Source: Mycolicibacterium hodleri
GTDB lineage: Bacteria > Actinomycetota > Actinomycetes > Mycobacteriales > Mycobacteriaceae
Direction of reading: 5' to 3'
Assembly: GCF_025822245.1 (NCBI RefSeq)
Contig: NZ_JACKTL010000050.1
Coordinates: 1-64,000 of the forward strand
DNA length: 64,000 bases
Part shown: positions 16,399-25,907 of the stretch, piece after piece
Numbering within the stretch: the first letter of the stretch is position 1
Layout of the letters: each line of letters starts with the position of its first letter
Position numbers and translations under genes: made by a program
Notes under the pieces: generated by a model
The model's input: only the letters and a program-made list of their open reading frames with translations
What the model was told of the DNA's origin: nothing
The model's database searches: none

Positions 16399-19158
16399 AT
16401 GGCGCAGACGGTGCTCAGGGGCCGCAGCGACGCGATGTCGCGCGCACTGACCGCGCTGCGCCGAGCCAGCAGCACCGGCCAGGGCGCACTCATCGTGATC
16501 AGCGGTGAGCCCGGCATCGGCAAGTCGGCCGTCATGCGGGCGGTCGTCGAACAAGCCGCTCGGTCCGGTTTCGCGGTCGGCAGCGGCAAGGCCGAGCAGG
16601 GCGACCAGATCGCGCCGGGTGCGCCGCTGTTGGTGTCGCTGCGGTCGGGACGGCAACCGCTGCTGCCCGGCGAGGCATTCGCCAGCCTCGCGCCGCTGTA
16701 CGACAAACCGCTGTGGCTGGTCGACCGGATCAGCTCGCTGCTCGAGGAGATGGCACTGAACACGCCGGTGTTGATCGCCGTCGACGACGTGCAGTGGTCC
16801 GACCGGTTGACCAGATTTGCGTTGCGCGTGCTGCCGTCTCGGCTTGCCGGGTCCCCGGTGGTGTGGGTGCTCACCAGTCGGTGGGCGCCGACCGGCCCGG
16901 TTCAAGAGGTAATCGCCGGCACCGACGACGTCACCGCGATCACGCGAATATCGTTGGGGCCGTTGGGTCCTGGTGACATCGCTAGCCTCGCCTCGGACCG
17001 GTTGGGCGCCGAACCGTCCGAACACGTGAAGAAACTCCTCAACGGCGTCGGCGGGAACCCCTTCTGGGCGGTGCAGGTGCTCGACGGACTGGCCAGGCGT
17101 CGCGAGCGCGGTCAGGGGGTCGGTGACTTGGCCGCCGAACTGTCGGTGGGTGTGCGCGAGCGGATGGGCGAGCTGTCGGAACAGACCGCGGCCCTGGTTC
17201 GGCTGACCGCCGTCTGGGGTCGACCCCTCGACGCGTCCGACGCGGGACGGCTGCTGGGCAACCTCTCCGACGCGCAGGTGAGCCTGCTCGTCCGTGAGGG
17301 CGTGGATCAGGGGTTGCTCGGCACCGCCGACGGCGAGGTGTTCCTGCCTCACGACCTGGTCGGCGAGGCCGTGTACGCCGACATCGTGCCGGGTGATCGC
17401 CGGGCGTTGCATCGGTCCGCCGCACGGTATCTGGTCGGCGAGGGCCGACCGGCATTGGCTGCGGCGACCCATTTCCGGGCCAGTGCCGTGCAGAACGACG
17501 AGGAGGCCATCCTCGCGCTGGAACAGGCGGCGAGCGAGTGCCTGGTGTCGATGCCGGAGCAGGCCGCCGAGCTGGCCCAGCAGGCCTTTGCGTTGACGAC
17601 GCAAGCGAATCCGCTCTGGCTGGTCACCGGCACCCGCACGGTCGAGACTCTGGTCAACGTGCAGCGTGAGGGCCGGGCACTGGCCGTCGCCGATCGCCTG
17701 CTCGAGGTGGCCGTCGAGCCGGAGGTCGTGGCACGGATCGAGCTGCAGGCGTGCCGCGCGCTGTGGTGCCTGGGTGACTGCGTTCCGATGGAACGCCGCG
17801 CCGGTGCGGCGTTGGCCCTGACCGGAGTCTCGGAGGTGCTGCGGGCCCAGCTGTCGGCGGCGCAGGCCTTGGCCGCCTCCCGGACGAGCTCGGCGCCGCG
17901 AGCGGAGTCCATGGCCCACGTCGCGCTGGCGGAGGGGCTCCGCGTCGGAGACGACTACGGCCAACGCCTGGCGGTGATCGCCCTGATCGAGGCCGCCCGC
18001 AACGAGGGTCGGCACCGGTTGGCGCTGGACCGCTTCGCCGATTTGCGGCGGCTCTCGGACACCGCCTACGAGATCGAGGAGATTCGGACCCTTCAGCACC
18101 TGGACGCCTACGACGACGCCGAAGCCCTGCTGGCCAAGATTCGCGAGGCGCGCGACGACGTCGACGCGCTGCTGCCCTCCATGCTCTACGCCCAAATGTG
18201 GCAGGACCACAACCTCGCCCGATTCGACGCCGCCGAGGCAGGTGCCCGCACCCTGCTCAGGCTGGCCGACGAGACCGACAATCACGGCTACCGGCTCAAC
18301 GCACGCATGGTGCTCGCCGCCGTCGCGAGCTATCGCGGTGAAATCGACAGGGCGACAGAACTCTTGGCGCCGATTGGGGACGACTGCCAGTCGTCCGACG
18401 GTGACCGGTCGCCGCGCGCGGAACTGATGCGGGGCTGGATGAGGGCCAGCTCCGGCGACCTGGCGGGAGCCTTGGCCATCCTGGGCCCGCTGCTCGATCG
18501 CGCGGAGGACGTCCGCGACCCCTGGCCGTGGACGCCGCCGTGGATGAGGATTCTGGCCGACATCGGCCTCGCCGCGGGCGATCGGGACATGGTGGTCGCG
18601 GCGTCACGCCTCGCCGACCTCGCGGCTGGGCGGAATCCCGGCGTTCCGAGTTTGGACGGCGTCGCGCTGCACGTTCGTGGTCTGATGAGTGACGACCCCG
18701 ACGTGCTCGCCGTCGCGGTGAGCACGCTGCGGGAGTCGCCGCGGCCGATGTTGTTGGCAGACGCCCTGAAGGATTGCGGAACGGCGCTGCTGCGCCACGG
18801 GCGATCGGCGGAGGCCGTCGACGCCCTGGTCGAGGCCGCCGAGATCTATCAGCGGGTCGGCGCAACCTCGGCTGGGCGTGCGACAGCGAATGTGCTTCGC
18901 GGACAGGGCATCAGGGGAATCAGGGTGAGCCCGCCGGCGCCGCGCCCCCACAGTGGGTGGGCGTCGTTGACTCCTACCGAACTGCGGGTGGTCGAACTGA
19001 TCAGCACCGGCTACACCAACCGCTCCGCCGCGGAGGCGTTGAGCGTGTCGACCAACACGGTGAACACCCACCTACGCGCGGTGTTTCGCAAGCTCGGGGT
19101 GAAGTCGCGAGTTCAGCTCGCCCTGGCCTGGGGAGGCCGGTCAGCCGGGGACGCGTGA
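16399..19158 (+). CDS. Large LuxR-family ATPase regulator (LAL type)
   Basis: A 919-residue protein. A STAND/AAA ATPase domain sits at the N-terminus with Walker A GEPGIGKSAV and Walker B LIAVDDVQWSD. A long alpha-helical repeat region of TPR-like composition follows. The C-terminal LuxR HTH reads LTPTELRVVELISTGYTNRSAAEA...VNTHLRAVFRKLGV. I chose the ATG at 16399 because GGAG precedes it by four bases. Proteins of this build bind ATP and an inducer and activate transcription. The target is unknown; the divergent porin is the nearest candidate. Confidence 0.88.
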   Translation: MAQTVLRGRSDAMSRALTALRRASSTGQGALIVISGEPGIGKSAVMRAVVEQAARSGFAVGSGKAEQGDQIAPGAPLLVSLRSGRQPLLPGEAFASLAPLYDKPLWLVDRISSLLEEMALNTPVLIAVDDVQWSDRLTRFALRVLPSRLAGSPVVWVLTSRWAPTGPVQEVIAGTDDVTAITRISLGPLGPGDIASLASDRLGAEPSEHVKKLLNGVGGNPFWAVQVLDGLARRRERGQGVGDLAAELSVGVRERMGELSEQTAALVRLTAVWGRPLDASDAGRLLGNLSDAQVSLLVREGVDQGLLGTADGEVFLPHDLVGEAVYADIVPGDRRALHRSAARYLVGEGRPALAAATHFRASAVQNDEEAILALEQAASECLVSMPEQAAELAQQAFALTTQANPLWLVTGTRTVETLVNVQREGRALAVADRLLEVAVEPEVVARIELQACRALWCLGDCVPMERRAGAALALTGVSEVLRAQLSAAQALAASRTSSAPRAESMAHVALAEGLRVGDDYGQRLAVIALIEAARNEGRHRLALDRFADLRRLSDTAYEIEEIRTLQHLDAYDDAEALLAKIREARDDVDALLPSMLYAQMWQDHNLARFDAAEAGARTLLRLADETDNHGYRLNARMVLAAVASYRGEIDRATELLAPIGDDCQSSDGDRSPRAELMRGWMRASSGDLAGALAILGPLLDRAEDVRDPWPWTPPWMRILADIGLAAGDRDMVVAASRLADLAAGRNPGVPSLDGVALHVRGLMSDDPDVLAVAVSTLRESPRPMLLADALKDCGTALLRHGRSAEAVDALVEAAEIYQRVGATSAGRATANVLRGQGIRGIRVSPPAPRPHSGWASLTPTELRVVELISTGYTNRSAAEALSVSTNTVNTHLRAVFRKLGVKSRVQLALAWGGRSAGDA

Positions 19159-19286
19159 GCCGGCAGGGTCGGTACGCCCCGAATGAGGAGCTGGCGTCGG
19201 AACGATCCGATTCTCGCCGGGGGTCGGCTGCCGACGACGTGACGGGGATCTCCACAGGTACGTCTGACACGCCACGTCGATTCTGT

Positions 19287-19305
19287 TTAGGGTTGCCTAA
19301 CCTAA
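19287..19305. promoter_or_regulatory. Iron box (IdeR/DtxR-type operator) upstream of fprA
   Basis: TTAGGGTTGCCTAACCTAA matches the 19-bp IdeR consensus TTAGGTTAGGCTAACCTAA at 16 of 19 positions. It lies 15 bases before the fprA ATG, overlapping the likely transcription start and ribosome-site region, a position suited to iron-dependent repression. Confidence 0.75.
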
Positions 19306-19320
19306 ATGGAAAGGTGAGGC

Positions 19321-20664
19321 ATGAGACGGATACGCGTCGCAGTCATCGGTGCGGGCCCGGCGGGCATCTACGCCGCCGACACCCTGGTGAACGACCACCC
19401 GGGGGCTCGGGTGGACGTGTTCGACCGGCTTCCGGCCCCGTACGGGCTGGTGCGTTACGGCGTCGCCCCGGATCATCCGCGCATCAAGGAGATCGTCAAG
19501 GCCCTGCGCCGGGTGCTCTCCCGCGACGGCATCCGGTTCCTGGGCAACGTCCACTACGGCACGGACGTGAAGCTGTCCGATCTGCGGCGCTTCTACGACG
19601 CGGTGATCTTCTCCACCGGCGCGCGGGCCGACCGTCGGTTGGACATACCCGGCGTCGACCTGCCCGGCAGTTACGGCGCGGCCGACTTCGTGTCCTGGTA
19701 CGACGGCCATCCCGACGTTCCGCGGGAGTGGCCACTGACGGCCAAGAACGTCGCCGTCCTCGGGGCGGGCAACGTCGCACTCGACATCGCCAGGGTGCTC
19801 GCGAAGCCGGCCGACGAACAGCTTGCCACCGAGATACCCGGCAACGTGTACCGTGGCCTCGCCCTCAACCAGGCCACCGACGTGCACGTCTTCGCGCGCC
19901 GAGGTCCGGCCCAAATCAAGTTCACGCCAATGGAATTCCGCGAGCTGTCGCATTCGCCGAGCGTCGACGTCGTCGTGCATCCCGAGGGCTTCGAGATCGA
20001 CGAGGCCAGCCAGGCCGCGATCGGCAAGAGCAAGTCGACCAAGCTCGTCGTCGACACGTTGATGCGCTATCTGGAGAAGGAGCCGACCGGCGCGCCGCAC
20101 CGCATCCACATCCACCTCTGCCAGGCGCCGGTGGCGATTCTGGGCACGGACCGCGTCGAGGGGTTGCGGACCGAGCGCACCGAGCTCATCGGTGACGGAA
20201 CCGTCCGGGGGACTGGCGAATTCGTCGACACTCCGGTGGAGGCGGTGTACCGTGCGGTCGGCTATCTGTCCTCGCATCTGGCCGACCTGCCCTTCGACCA
20301 CGGAGCCGGTGTGGTGCCCCACGACAAGGGTCGGGTGCTCGACATGGACGGCGTCATGATGGAGGGCACCTACGTGACCGGGTGGATCAAGCGGGGACCG
20401 ATCGGCCTCATCGGCCACACGAAGTCCGACGCGGCCGAGACCGTGACGAGCCTGTTGGCCGACCTGCCGGGAATCGCGCCCGCCGAGATCTCCGATCCCG
20501 ACGCAATCCTCGCCCACCTGAGCGGCCGCGGCGTCGACTACACGACGTGGGCCGAGTGGGAGCGCCTCGACGCCCACGAGGTCGCGCTCGGGGCGGAGCA
20601 GGGTCGCGAGCGAGTCAAGGTCGTGCCGCGCGAGGACATGGTGCGGGCCGGCCGCCCCGCCTGA
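19321..20664 (+). CDS. fprA: NADPH-ferredoxin reductase FprA
   Basis: A 447-residue flavoprotein of the adrenodoxin-reductase type. The FAD-binding GAGPAG is at residues 11-16, with the RLPAPYGLVRYGVAPDH segment characteristic of FprA. An NADP-binding GAGNVALD lies near 153, and the C-terminal GWIKRGPIGLIGHTK is conserved in the family. It transfers electrons from NADPH to ferredoxin for P450s and other acceptors. The start follows GGTGAGG. The IdeR-type box just upstream suggests induction under iron limitation. Confidence 0.93.
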   Translation: MRRIRVAVIGAGPAGIYAADTLVNDHPGARVDVFDRLPAPYGLVRYGVAPDHPRIKEIVKALRRVLSRDGIRFLGNVHYGTDVKLSDLRRFYDAVIFSTGARADRRLDIPGVDLPGSYGAADFVSWYDGHPDVPREWPLTAKNVAVLGAGNVALDIARVLAKPADEQLATEIPGNVYRGLALNQATDVHVFARRGPAQIKFTPMEFRELSHSPSVDVVVHPEGFEIDEASQAAIGKSKSTKLVVDTLMRYLEKEPTGAPHRIHIHLCQAPVAILGTDRVEGLRTERTELIGDGTVRGTGEFVDTPVEAVYRAVGYLSSHLADLPFDHGAGVVPHDKGRVLDMDGVMMEGTYVTGWIKRGPIGLIGHTKSDAAETVTSLLADLPGIAPAEISDPDAILAHLSGRGVDYTTWAEWERLDAHEVALGAEQGRERVKVVPREDMVRAGRPA

Positions 20665-20694
20665 CCCGCGCGGGGTTCGCGTACGAATCGTGAG

Positions 20695-21450
20695 TCAAGA
20701 CAGGTCGACCGACACCTCGAAGGACGCCCGGTCGGCGCGGTAGACGTCGCGAGCGAACTCCACCCGTCGGTCGCCAACACCGAACGTCGTCCTGGTCAGC
20801 AGGGTGCCCGCCGAGCCGGGCCGGACGTTGAGCTGTGCACTCGAGGAATCGTCGAGGACGATCGACTCCAGCACGGCCGTCGAGCGGCTGAGTTCGATGC
20901 CGTACCGGTCTCGCAGCGTCGCCCAGAGGGACCCCTCGTCGGCGAGGTCGAGGATGCCCGGGGTCAGGTCGGCGGGCAGGAACGTCGTCTCTAGCGCGAA
21001 CGGAACGTCGTCGACGGTGCGCAGGCGATGAAACACGTGTACGGCCGCCCCGTCGTCGAGTTCGAGGGCCAGCCGGACCGACGGCGTCGGCTCCTGATGT
21101 TCGGCCCACAGCAGTTTCGCGGCCGGGTGGCGGCCCAGCCGGGACACCTCTTCGGAGAAACTGCCGATGTGGAACCGCACGCGGGGCTCGGCGACGAACG
21201 TGCCCCGCGGTGGCCGTCGGTAGACCACGCCCTCGTTCTCCAGCAGTGACAGCGCCTGCCGCGCGGTCATCCGGCTGACCTGATGTAGTTCCGCGAGCTC
21301 GCGTTCCGACGGCAGCAGGGTGTGGGGTCCGAGCTGCTCGACGAGGATGCGATCCCGCAGCTGATTGGCGATCGCGATGTAGCGCGGTGTGGGCGACGGC
21401 CTCCGCTCGCTCCTCGACGCCGTCACCCATGCAGGGTAGCTCCGGGCCAC
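20695..21450 (-). CDS. GntR-family regulator, HutC subfamily (UTRA domain)
   Basis: A 251-residue protein with a GntR winged HTH at about 20-90 (LLPSERELAELHQVSRMTARQALSLLENEG region split by the turn). A UTRA/chorismate-lyase-fold ligand domain follows, ending in FARDVYRADRASFEV, typical of HutC/DasR proteins. It starts with GTG at 21450; an in-frame GTG at 21426 is possible. It is divergent from the permease-kinase operon. A DasR/HutC-like site lies 17 bases before its start and another at the operon promoter, so it probably represses both and releases on a phosphorylated or free substrate. Confidence 0.9.
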   Translation of the reverse strand: MARSYPAWVTASRSERRPSPTPRYIAIANQLRDRILVEQLGPHTLLPSERELAELHQVSRMTARQALSLLENEGVVYRRPPRGTFVAEPRVRFHIGSFSEEVSRLGRHPAAKLLWAEHQEPTPSVRLALELDDGAAVHVFHRLRTVDDVPFALETTFLPADLTPGILDLADEGSLWATLRDRYGIELSRSTAVLESIVLDDSSSAQLNVRPGSAGTLLTRTTFGVGDRRVEFARDVYRADRASFEVSVDLS

Positions 21451-21466
21451 CGGCCGGGTGACCGCT

Positions 21467-21478
21467 TGGTCTAGTCCA
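21467..21478. promoter_or_regulatory. GntR/HutC operator candidate, regulator side
   Basis: TGGTCTAGTCCA differs at one position from the perfect dyad TGGTCTAGACCA that forms the core of DasR/HutC-type sites. It lies 17 bases upstream of the GntR start, positioned for autoregulation. Confidence 0.65.
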
Positions 21479-21548
21479 CTGGCGTGTTAACAGTCGATGT
21501 CCGGGGTTGACGGCACGCGACCCCACTCCCATACTTTGGTTCAACCGC

Positions 21549-21562
21549 ATGGTCTATACCAT
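21549..21562. promoter_or_regulatory. GntR/HutC operator candidate, operon side
   Basis: ATGGTCTATACCAT has ATGGT/ACCAT arms and differs by one base from the TGGTCTAGACCA core. It sits 16 bases before the permease ATG, next to its GGAGGAG ribosome site, so a bound repressor could block transcription of the whole operon. Confidence 0.65.
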
Positions 21563-21577
21563 CTTGGAGGAGCCCCC

Positions 21578-23092
21578 ATGAGCGATCCGAAGCCAGTCCC
21601 CCGAGGCGGGGGTGACGAGGCCGAACTGGCGCAGTTCGGTTACAAGCAGTCGATGGAGCGCCACACCGGGAAGTTCACGTCCTTCGCGGTGGCGTTCGCC
21701 TTCGTCTCCATCGCGACGGGCATCTTCACCACCTACGGCGCGGTGCTGAACTCCTCGGGTCCCGTCGGAATCTGGACGTGGCCCATCGCGGTCGTGGGCC
21801 AGCTCGCCGTGGCCTTCGTCCTGGGCACCATCGCCTCGCGGATGCCCGTGACCGGCTATGCGTACCAATGGATGTCGCGGCTGGCCAACCCGATCCTGGG
21901 CTGGATCATCGGATGGATCTCCTTCACCTTCCTGGCCATCGTCGTCGTCGCGGTCGACTACACGATCGCCTCGACCGTGCTTCCGGTGCTGCTGAACTAC
22001 GAGGGCACGGCGGCCGTCACCTGGGGCGTGACCGCGCTGGTGCTCCTGCTGCAAGCGGTGCTGCTGGCGTTGTCCACCAAGTGGACCGAGCGCGTGAACA
22101 ACGGCGCGGTGTCCCTCGAACTCGTCGGCATGGTCACGCTGACGGTGCTGCTGCTGGTGGTCGCGGCCGTCCGCGGCGACATGGATGGCGCCAATCTGTT
22201 CAGCAAGGGAGCCGTTGCGCCAGAGGGGTTCTGGAGCTTTGGCGACTGGACGTCAGCCGGCCCGTGGATGCTGGGCTTCCTGCTCGGCGCCTTCACGATC
22301 GTCGGGTTCGAGTCCGCTGCCAACCTCGCCGAGGAGACCAACGACCCGGAGCGCGTGGTGCCGCGGGCCATGTGTCAGGCCGTCATCGCCTCCGGCGTAC
22401 TGGGTTTCGTGTTCCTCGTCGCCGTGACGCTGGCCGCGGGAGATCCCGTCGCCCTCGCCGAGTCCGGAACCCCGATCGCCGACGTCATCCACGACACCCT
22501 CGGGTCGGTGGTCAGCACCCTGCTTCTGCTCATGGTCGTCATCGCCATCTTCGCGTGCGGGCTGGTCATCATGATGACGGGAGTTCGCTTGACGTGGGCC
22601 ATGTCTCGCGACGAGCGCTTCCCCGGCTGGCAGCAGTGGAGTCACATATCGCCGCGGTTCCACACGCCGTTCAAGGCGACGGTGCTGTTCGTCCTGCTCG
22701 CCGAGCTGATTCTGGCCATCTTCTCGCAGTCCGAAGACGCCCTGTTCACGCTGTTCGGCGCCGCCACGCTGCTGCCCGCGATCATCTACGCCGCGACGGT
22801 GGTGCTGTATCTGGTCAAGCGCAAGAATCTGCCCGTCAACGGCAAGTTCGACCTGGGCGCCTGGGAGAAGCCGATTCTGGTCGTCGCCGTGGTCTGGCTG
22901 GTCTTCGAACTCGCGCTCTTCCGCGACGCCAGCTTCAAGGACGCCTGGCTCTATGTCATCGTGATGGTCGTGATCGGTGCGGTGTACCTCGGCTATCTGC
23001 TCGCCCGCCGCGGGCGGGACGGCCTGGCCATGCCCGATCAGCACTCGATCGACGCGGTCCTCGACCACGAGGCGGGCGCACACCACCCATGA
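21578..23092 (+). CDS. APC-family amino acid/amine permease
   Basis: A 504-residue membrane protein with about twelve hydrophobic helices. The N-terminal helix 1 region contains FVSIATGIFTTYGAVL, and GFESAANLAEETNDPERVVPRA is the conserved APC loop after helix 6. The ATG at 21578 follows GGAGGAG. It is the first gene of the five-gene operon under the GntR dyad and overlaps the kinase start (ATGA). It probably imports the substrate that the kinase and dehydrogenase process. The APC family suggests an amine or amino-polyol rather than a plain sugar; this is inference. Confidence 0.88.
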   Translation: MSDPKPVPRGGGDEAELAQFGYKQSMERHTGKFTSFAVAFAFVSIATGIFTTYGAVLNSSGPVGIWTWPIAVVGQLAVAFVLGTIASRMPVTGYAYQWMSRLANPILGWIIGWISFTFLAIVVVAVDYTIASTVLPVLLNYEGTAAVTWGVTALVLLLQAVLLALSTKWTERVNNGAVSLELVGMVTLTVLLLVVAAVRGDMDGANLFSKGAVAPEGFWSFGDWTSAGPWMLGFLLGAFTIVGFESAANLAEETNDPERVVPRAMCQAVIASGVLGFVFLVAVTLAAGDPVALAESGTPIADVIHDTLGSVVSTLLLLMVVIAIFACGLVIMMTGVRLTWAMSRDERFPGWQQWSHISPRFHTPFKATVLFVLLAELILAIFSQSEDALFTLFGAATLLPAIIYAATVVLYLVKRKNLPVNGKFDLGAWEKPILVVAVVWLVFELALFRDASFKDAWLYVIVMVVIGAVYLGYLLARRGRDGLAMPDQHSIDAVLDHEAGAHHP

Positions 23093-24528
23093 GCCACGTG
23101 TTGGCCGTCGACCAGGGGACCTCGGGCACCAAGGCGATCGTCGTCGACGACGCCGGTCGGGTGGTGTCGATCGCGGAGGTCGCGCTACGCCCCCGGTATC
23201 TGCCGGGGGGAGGGGTCGAGCAGGACCCCGAGGCCCTCTGGGACTCGGTGGTCGACGCGGGACGACGTGCCCTGGCCGAGGCGGGGGTGCCCGTCGCCGC
23301 GGTGGCGCTGGCCAACCAGGGTGAGACCGTGCTCGCCTGGGACCGCACGACCGGCCGTCCGCTGACCCCCGCGATCGTCTGGCAGGACCGCAGGGCGGAG
23401 ACCGTCTGCGCGGCCCTCGCCGCCACGGCCGACGACGTCGCCCGGCAGACCGGTCTGGTGCTTGACCCGTACTTCTCCGCGCCGAAGATGGCGTGGATCC
23501 GGGCCAACCTGACCCGCGCCGGCGTCGTCACGACCACCGACACCTGGCTGGTGCACCGGCTCTGCGGCGCCTTCGTCACCGACGCCTCGACTGCCAGCCG
23601 GTCGCTTCTGCTCGACCTGGACTCGGCGACGTGGAGCCGCGGGCTGCTGGACGTCTTCGGCCTGGCCGACGAGCCACTGCCCGAGATCGTCGCCTGTGAT
23701 CAGATCGTCGGTGAGACAACGGCATTCGGTGACACCCCGATACCCGTCGCCGGCCTCGTCGTCGACCAGCAGGCGGCCCTGCTCGCCGAAGCCTGCCTGG
23801 AGCCCGGGGCGGCCAAGTGCACGTACGGCACCGGTGCGTTCCTGCTCGCCCAGCTCGGCGACGACGCGGTCCGGTCGACGGCGGGGCTCACCACCTCGGT
23901 TGCCTGGACGCTGCGCGACCGGACGTCCTACTGCGCCGACGGACAGGTGTACACCGCGGCTTCGGCGGTGCGGTGGGCCGTCGACCTCGGTCTGATTCCG
24001 GCCGCCGACCAGCTCGACGCGGTGTCGGCGAGCGACTCCGCCGGTGTCCTCTGCGTGCCCGCCCTGGCCGGTCTGGCCGCACCGTGGTGGGACGCCCAGG
24101 CAGGAGCGTCCTTCACCGGGATGAGGCTCAGCAGCGGCCGGGGTCACCTGGTCCGGGCACTGCTCGAGGGCGTCGCCGCGCAGGTCGCATGTCTCGCCGA
24201 GCTGGTCGCCCAGGACATGGGGCGACCGTTGACGCGGCTGCGGGTCGACGGCGGGCTGACGCGCTCCGCGGCGCTGATGCAGGCCCAAGCCGACCTCGCC
24301 CGGATCCCCGTCGAGGTCTACCCGTCCGCGCACGCCACCCCGCTGGGCGCCGCGGCGTGTGCGCGGCTGGCGCTCGACCCGGCGCTGAGACCGGCCGACG
24401 TCGTCGGCACGTGGACGCCGGAACACACCTACGAGCCCCTGTGGTCAGACGAGCGCGCCGCCGAGTACCTGGCCCGCTGGCGGCAGGCCGCCGACGCCGT
24501 TCGTACCCCGAGTGAGGATCAATCATGA
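23089..24528 (+). CDS. FGGY-family carbohydrate/polyol kinase
   Basis: A 479-residue protein with the FGGY fold: N-terminal ATPase motif DQGTSGTKAIV, an IVWQDRRAE segment as in glycerol and xylulose kinases, TYGTGAFLL in the second domain, and the C-terminal DGGLTRSAALMQAQAD signature. It phosphorylates a polyol or sugar with ATP. Its start overlaps the permease stop and its stop overlaps the GlpA-like start. With a G3P-dehydrogenase-like enzyme next, a glycerol- or tetritol-like polyol is plausible, though the substrate is not readable. Confidence 0.9.
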   Translation: MSHVLAVDQGTSGTKAIVVDDAGRVVSIAEVALRPRYLPGGGVEQDPEALWDSVVDAGRRALAEAGVPVAAVALANQGETVLAWDRTTGRPLTPAIVWQDRRAETVCAALAATADDVARQTGLVLDPYFSAPKMAWIRANLTRAGVVTTTDTWLVHRLCGAFVTDASTASRSLLLDLDSATWSRGLLDVFGLADEPLPEIVACDQIVGETTAFGDTPIPVAGLVVDQQAALLAEACLEPGAAKCTYGTGAFLLAQLGDDAVRSTAGLTTSVAWTLRDRTSYCADGQVYTAASAVRWAVDLGLIPAADQLDAVSASDSAGVLCVPALAGLAAPWWDAQAGASFTGMRLSSGRGHLVRALLEGVAAQVACLAELVAQDMGRPLTRLRVDGGLTRSAALMQAQADLARIPVEVYPSAHATPLGAAACARLALDPALRPADVVGTWTPEHTYEPLWSDERAAEYLARWRQAADAVRTPSEDQS

Positions 24529-25907
24529 ACACCCCCAACGGCACTCGCGACGTCGTCGTCGTCGGAGCCGGCATCGTCGGCAGTGCCATCGCCCGCGACC
24601 TCGGCGCCACCGGGCTGAGGGTGACGCTCGTCGACGGACGCGACGACGTGGGCGACGGCACCAGCAAGGCCAACACCGCGTTGCTGCACACCGGCTTCGA
24701 CGCCACGCCGGGAACGTTGGAGTCGCGCCTGGTCGCCCGCGGCTACGACCTGCTCGGCGAGTACGCCGAGCGGGTGGGCATCCCCGTCGAACGCACCGGC
24801 GCCTTGCTGGTGGCGTGGACCGACGAGGAACGCGACGCCCTGCCGAAGCTGAAGGACAAGGCCGAACGCAACGGCTACCACGCCTGCGAGATCGTCGCGG
24901 GCGACGAGGTCTACCGTCGCGTGCCCGACCTCGGCCCCGGCGCCCTGGCCGGCCTCACCGTGCCCGGTGAGTCGATCATCTGCAGCTGGACCACCAACCT
25001 GGCGCTGGCGACCGAGGCCGTGCGGCGCGGCGTCGAACTGCGCCGGGGCACGACGGTCACCGACGTCGTCCGCCACGACGGGCACAGCACCGTCGTCACC
25101 TCTCGCGGAGAGATCCACGCGCGGTGGGTGGTCAACGCCGCGGGGCTCGGCGCCGACCAGCTCGACGGACGGTTTGGCTACGACCGCTTCACGGTCACCC
25201 CGCGGCGCGGTGAACTTCTGGTGTTCGACAAGCTCACCCGACCGATGGTGCCGTGCATCGTGCTGGCCGTGCCCTCGTCGCGCGGCAAGGGCGTGCTCGT
25301 CAGCCCCACCATCTACGGCAACGTCATGGTGGGGCCGACGTCGGAGAATCTGACCGACCGCACCGCCACCGGCACCTCCGAGGAGGGCTTCGAATTCCTG
25401 CTGAGCAAGGGCCGCGCGCTGATGCCGACCCTGTTCGACGAGGAGGTCACCGCGGCCTACGCGGGCCTGCGGGCCGCGATCGACCACGACGACTACCTGG
25501 TCGACGTCGACCACGACCAGCGGTACGTCCTGGTCGGTGGCATCCGCTCGACGGGACTGACCGCGGGAATGGCCGTGGCAGAACACCTTCTGGACCTCTT
25601 GGCCGACACCGACCTGGACCTGACGCCGCGCGAGGCGCTGCCGCCCGCGCCCCGGATGCCGAACATCGGCGAGGCGAGCACCCGGCCGTACCAGGACGCC
25701 GACCGGATCGCCGCCGACCAGGAGTACGGCCGCATCGTGTGCTTCTGCGAACGGGTCACCGCCGGTGAGATCCGCGACGCGTTCGACTCGACCATCCCTC
25801 CACGTGACCTCGACGGCCTCCGCCGCCGCACGCGGGTGATGAACGGACGCTGCCAGGGCTTCTACTGCGGCGCGCACACCCAGGCGCTGCTCGAGGCCGC
25901 GCTGTGA
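24525..25907 (+). CDS. GlpA-like FAD dehydrogenase with C-terminal 2Fe-2S (BFD-like) domain
   Basis: A 460-residue protein. The DAO/GlpD-type FAD domain starts with GAGIVGSAIARDL and has KANTALLHTGFD, typical of glycerol-3-phosphate dehydrogenases. The last 70 residues form a BFD-like domain with CFC (near 405-407) and CQGFYC (near 441-446), four Cys fitting a 2Fe-2S cluster. This matches anaerobic GlpA architecture. It probably oxidises the phosphate made by the kinase and passes electrons through the cluster to the next flavoprotein. It overlaps both neighbours by four bases. Confidence 0.88.
   Translation: MNTPNGTRDVVVVGAGIVGSAIARDLGATGLRVTLVDGRDDVGDGTSKANTALLHTGFDATPGTLESRLVARGYDLLGEYAERVGIPVERTGALLVAWTDEERDALPKLKDKAERNGYHACEIVAGDEVYRRVPDLGPGALAGLTVPGESIICSWTTNLALATEAVRRGVELRRGTTVTDVVRHDGHSTVVTSRGEIHARWVVNAAGLGADQLDGRFGYDRFTVTPRRGELLVFDKLTRPMVPCIVLAVPSSRGKGVLVSPTIYGNVMVGPTSENLTDRTATGTSEEGFEFLLSKGRALMPTLFDEEVTAAYAGLRAAIDHDDYLVDVDHDQRYVLVGGIRSTGLTAGMAVAEHLLDLLADTDLDLTPREALPPAPRMPNIGEASTRPYQDADRIAADQEYGRIVCFCERVTAGEIRDAFDSTIPPRDLDGLRRRTRVMNGRCQGFYCGAHTQALLEAAL

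Noticed and set aside
16048..18285. 745-codon open frame antisense to the LuxR gene
   Set aside because: The sense strand has Walker A/B and LuxR HTH motifs; the antisense product has no domain.
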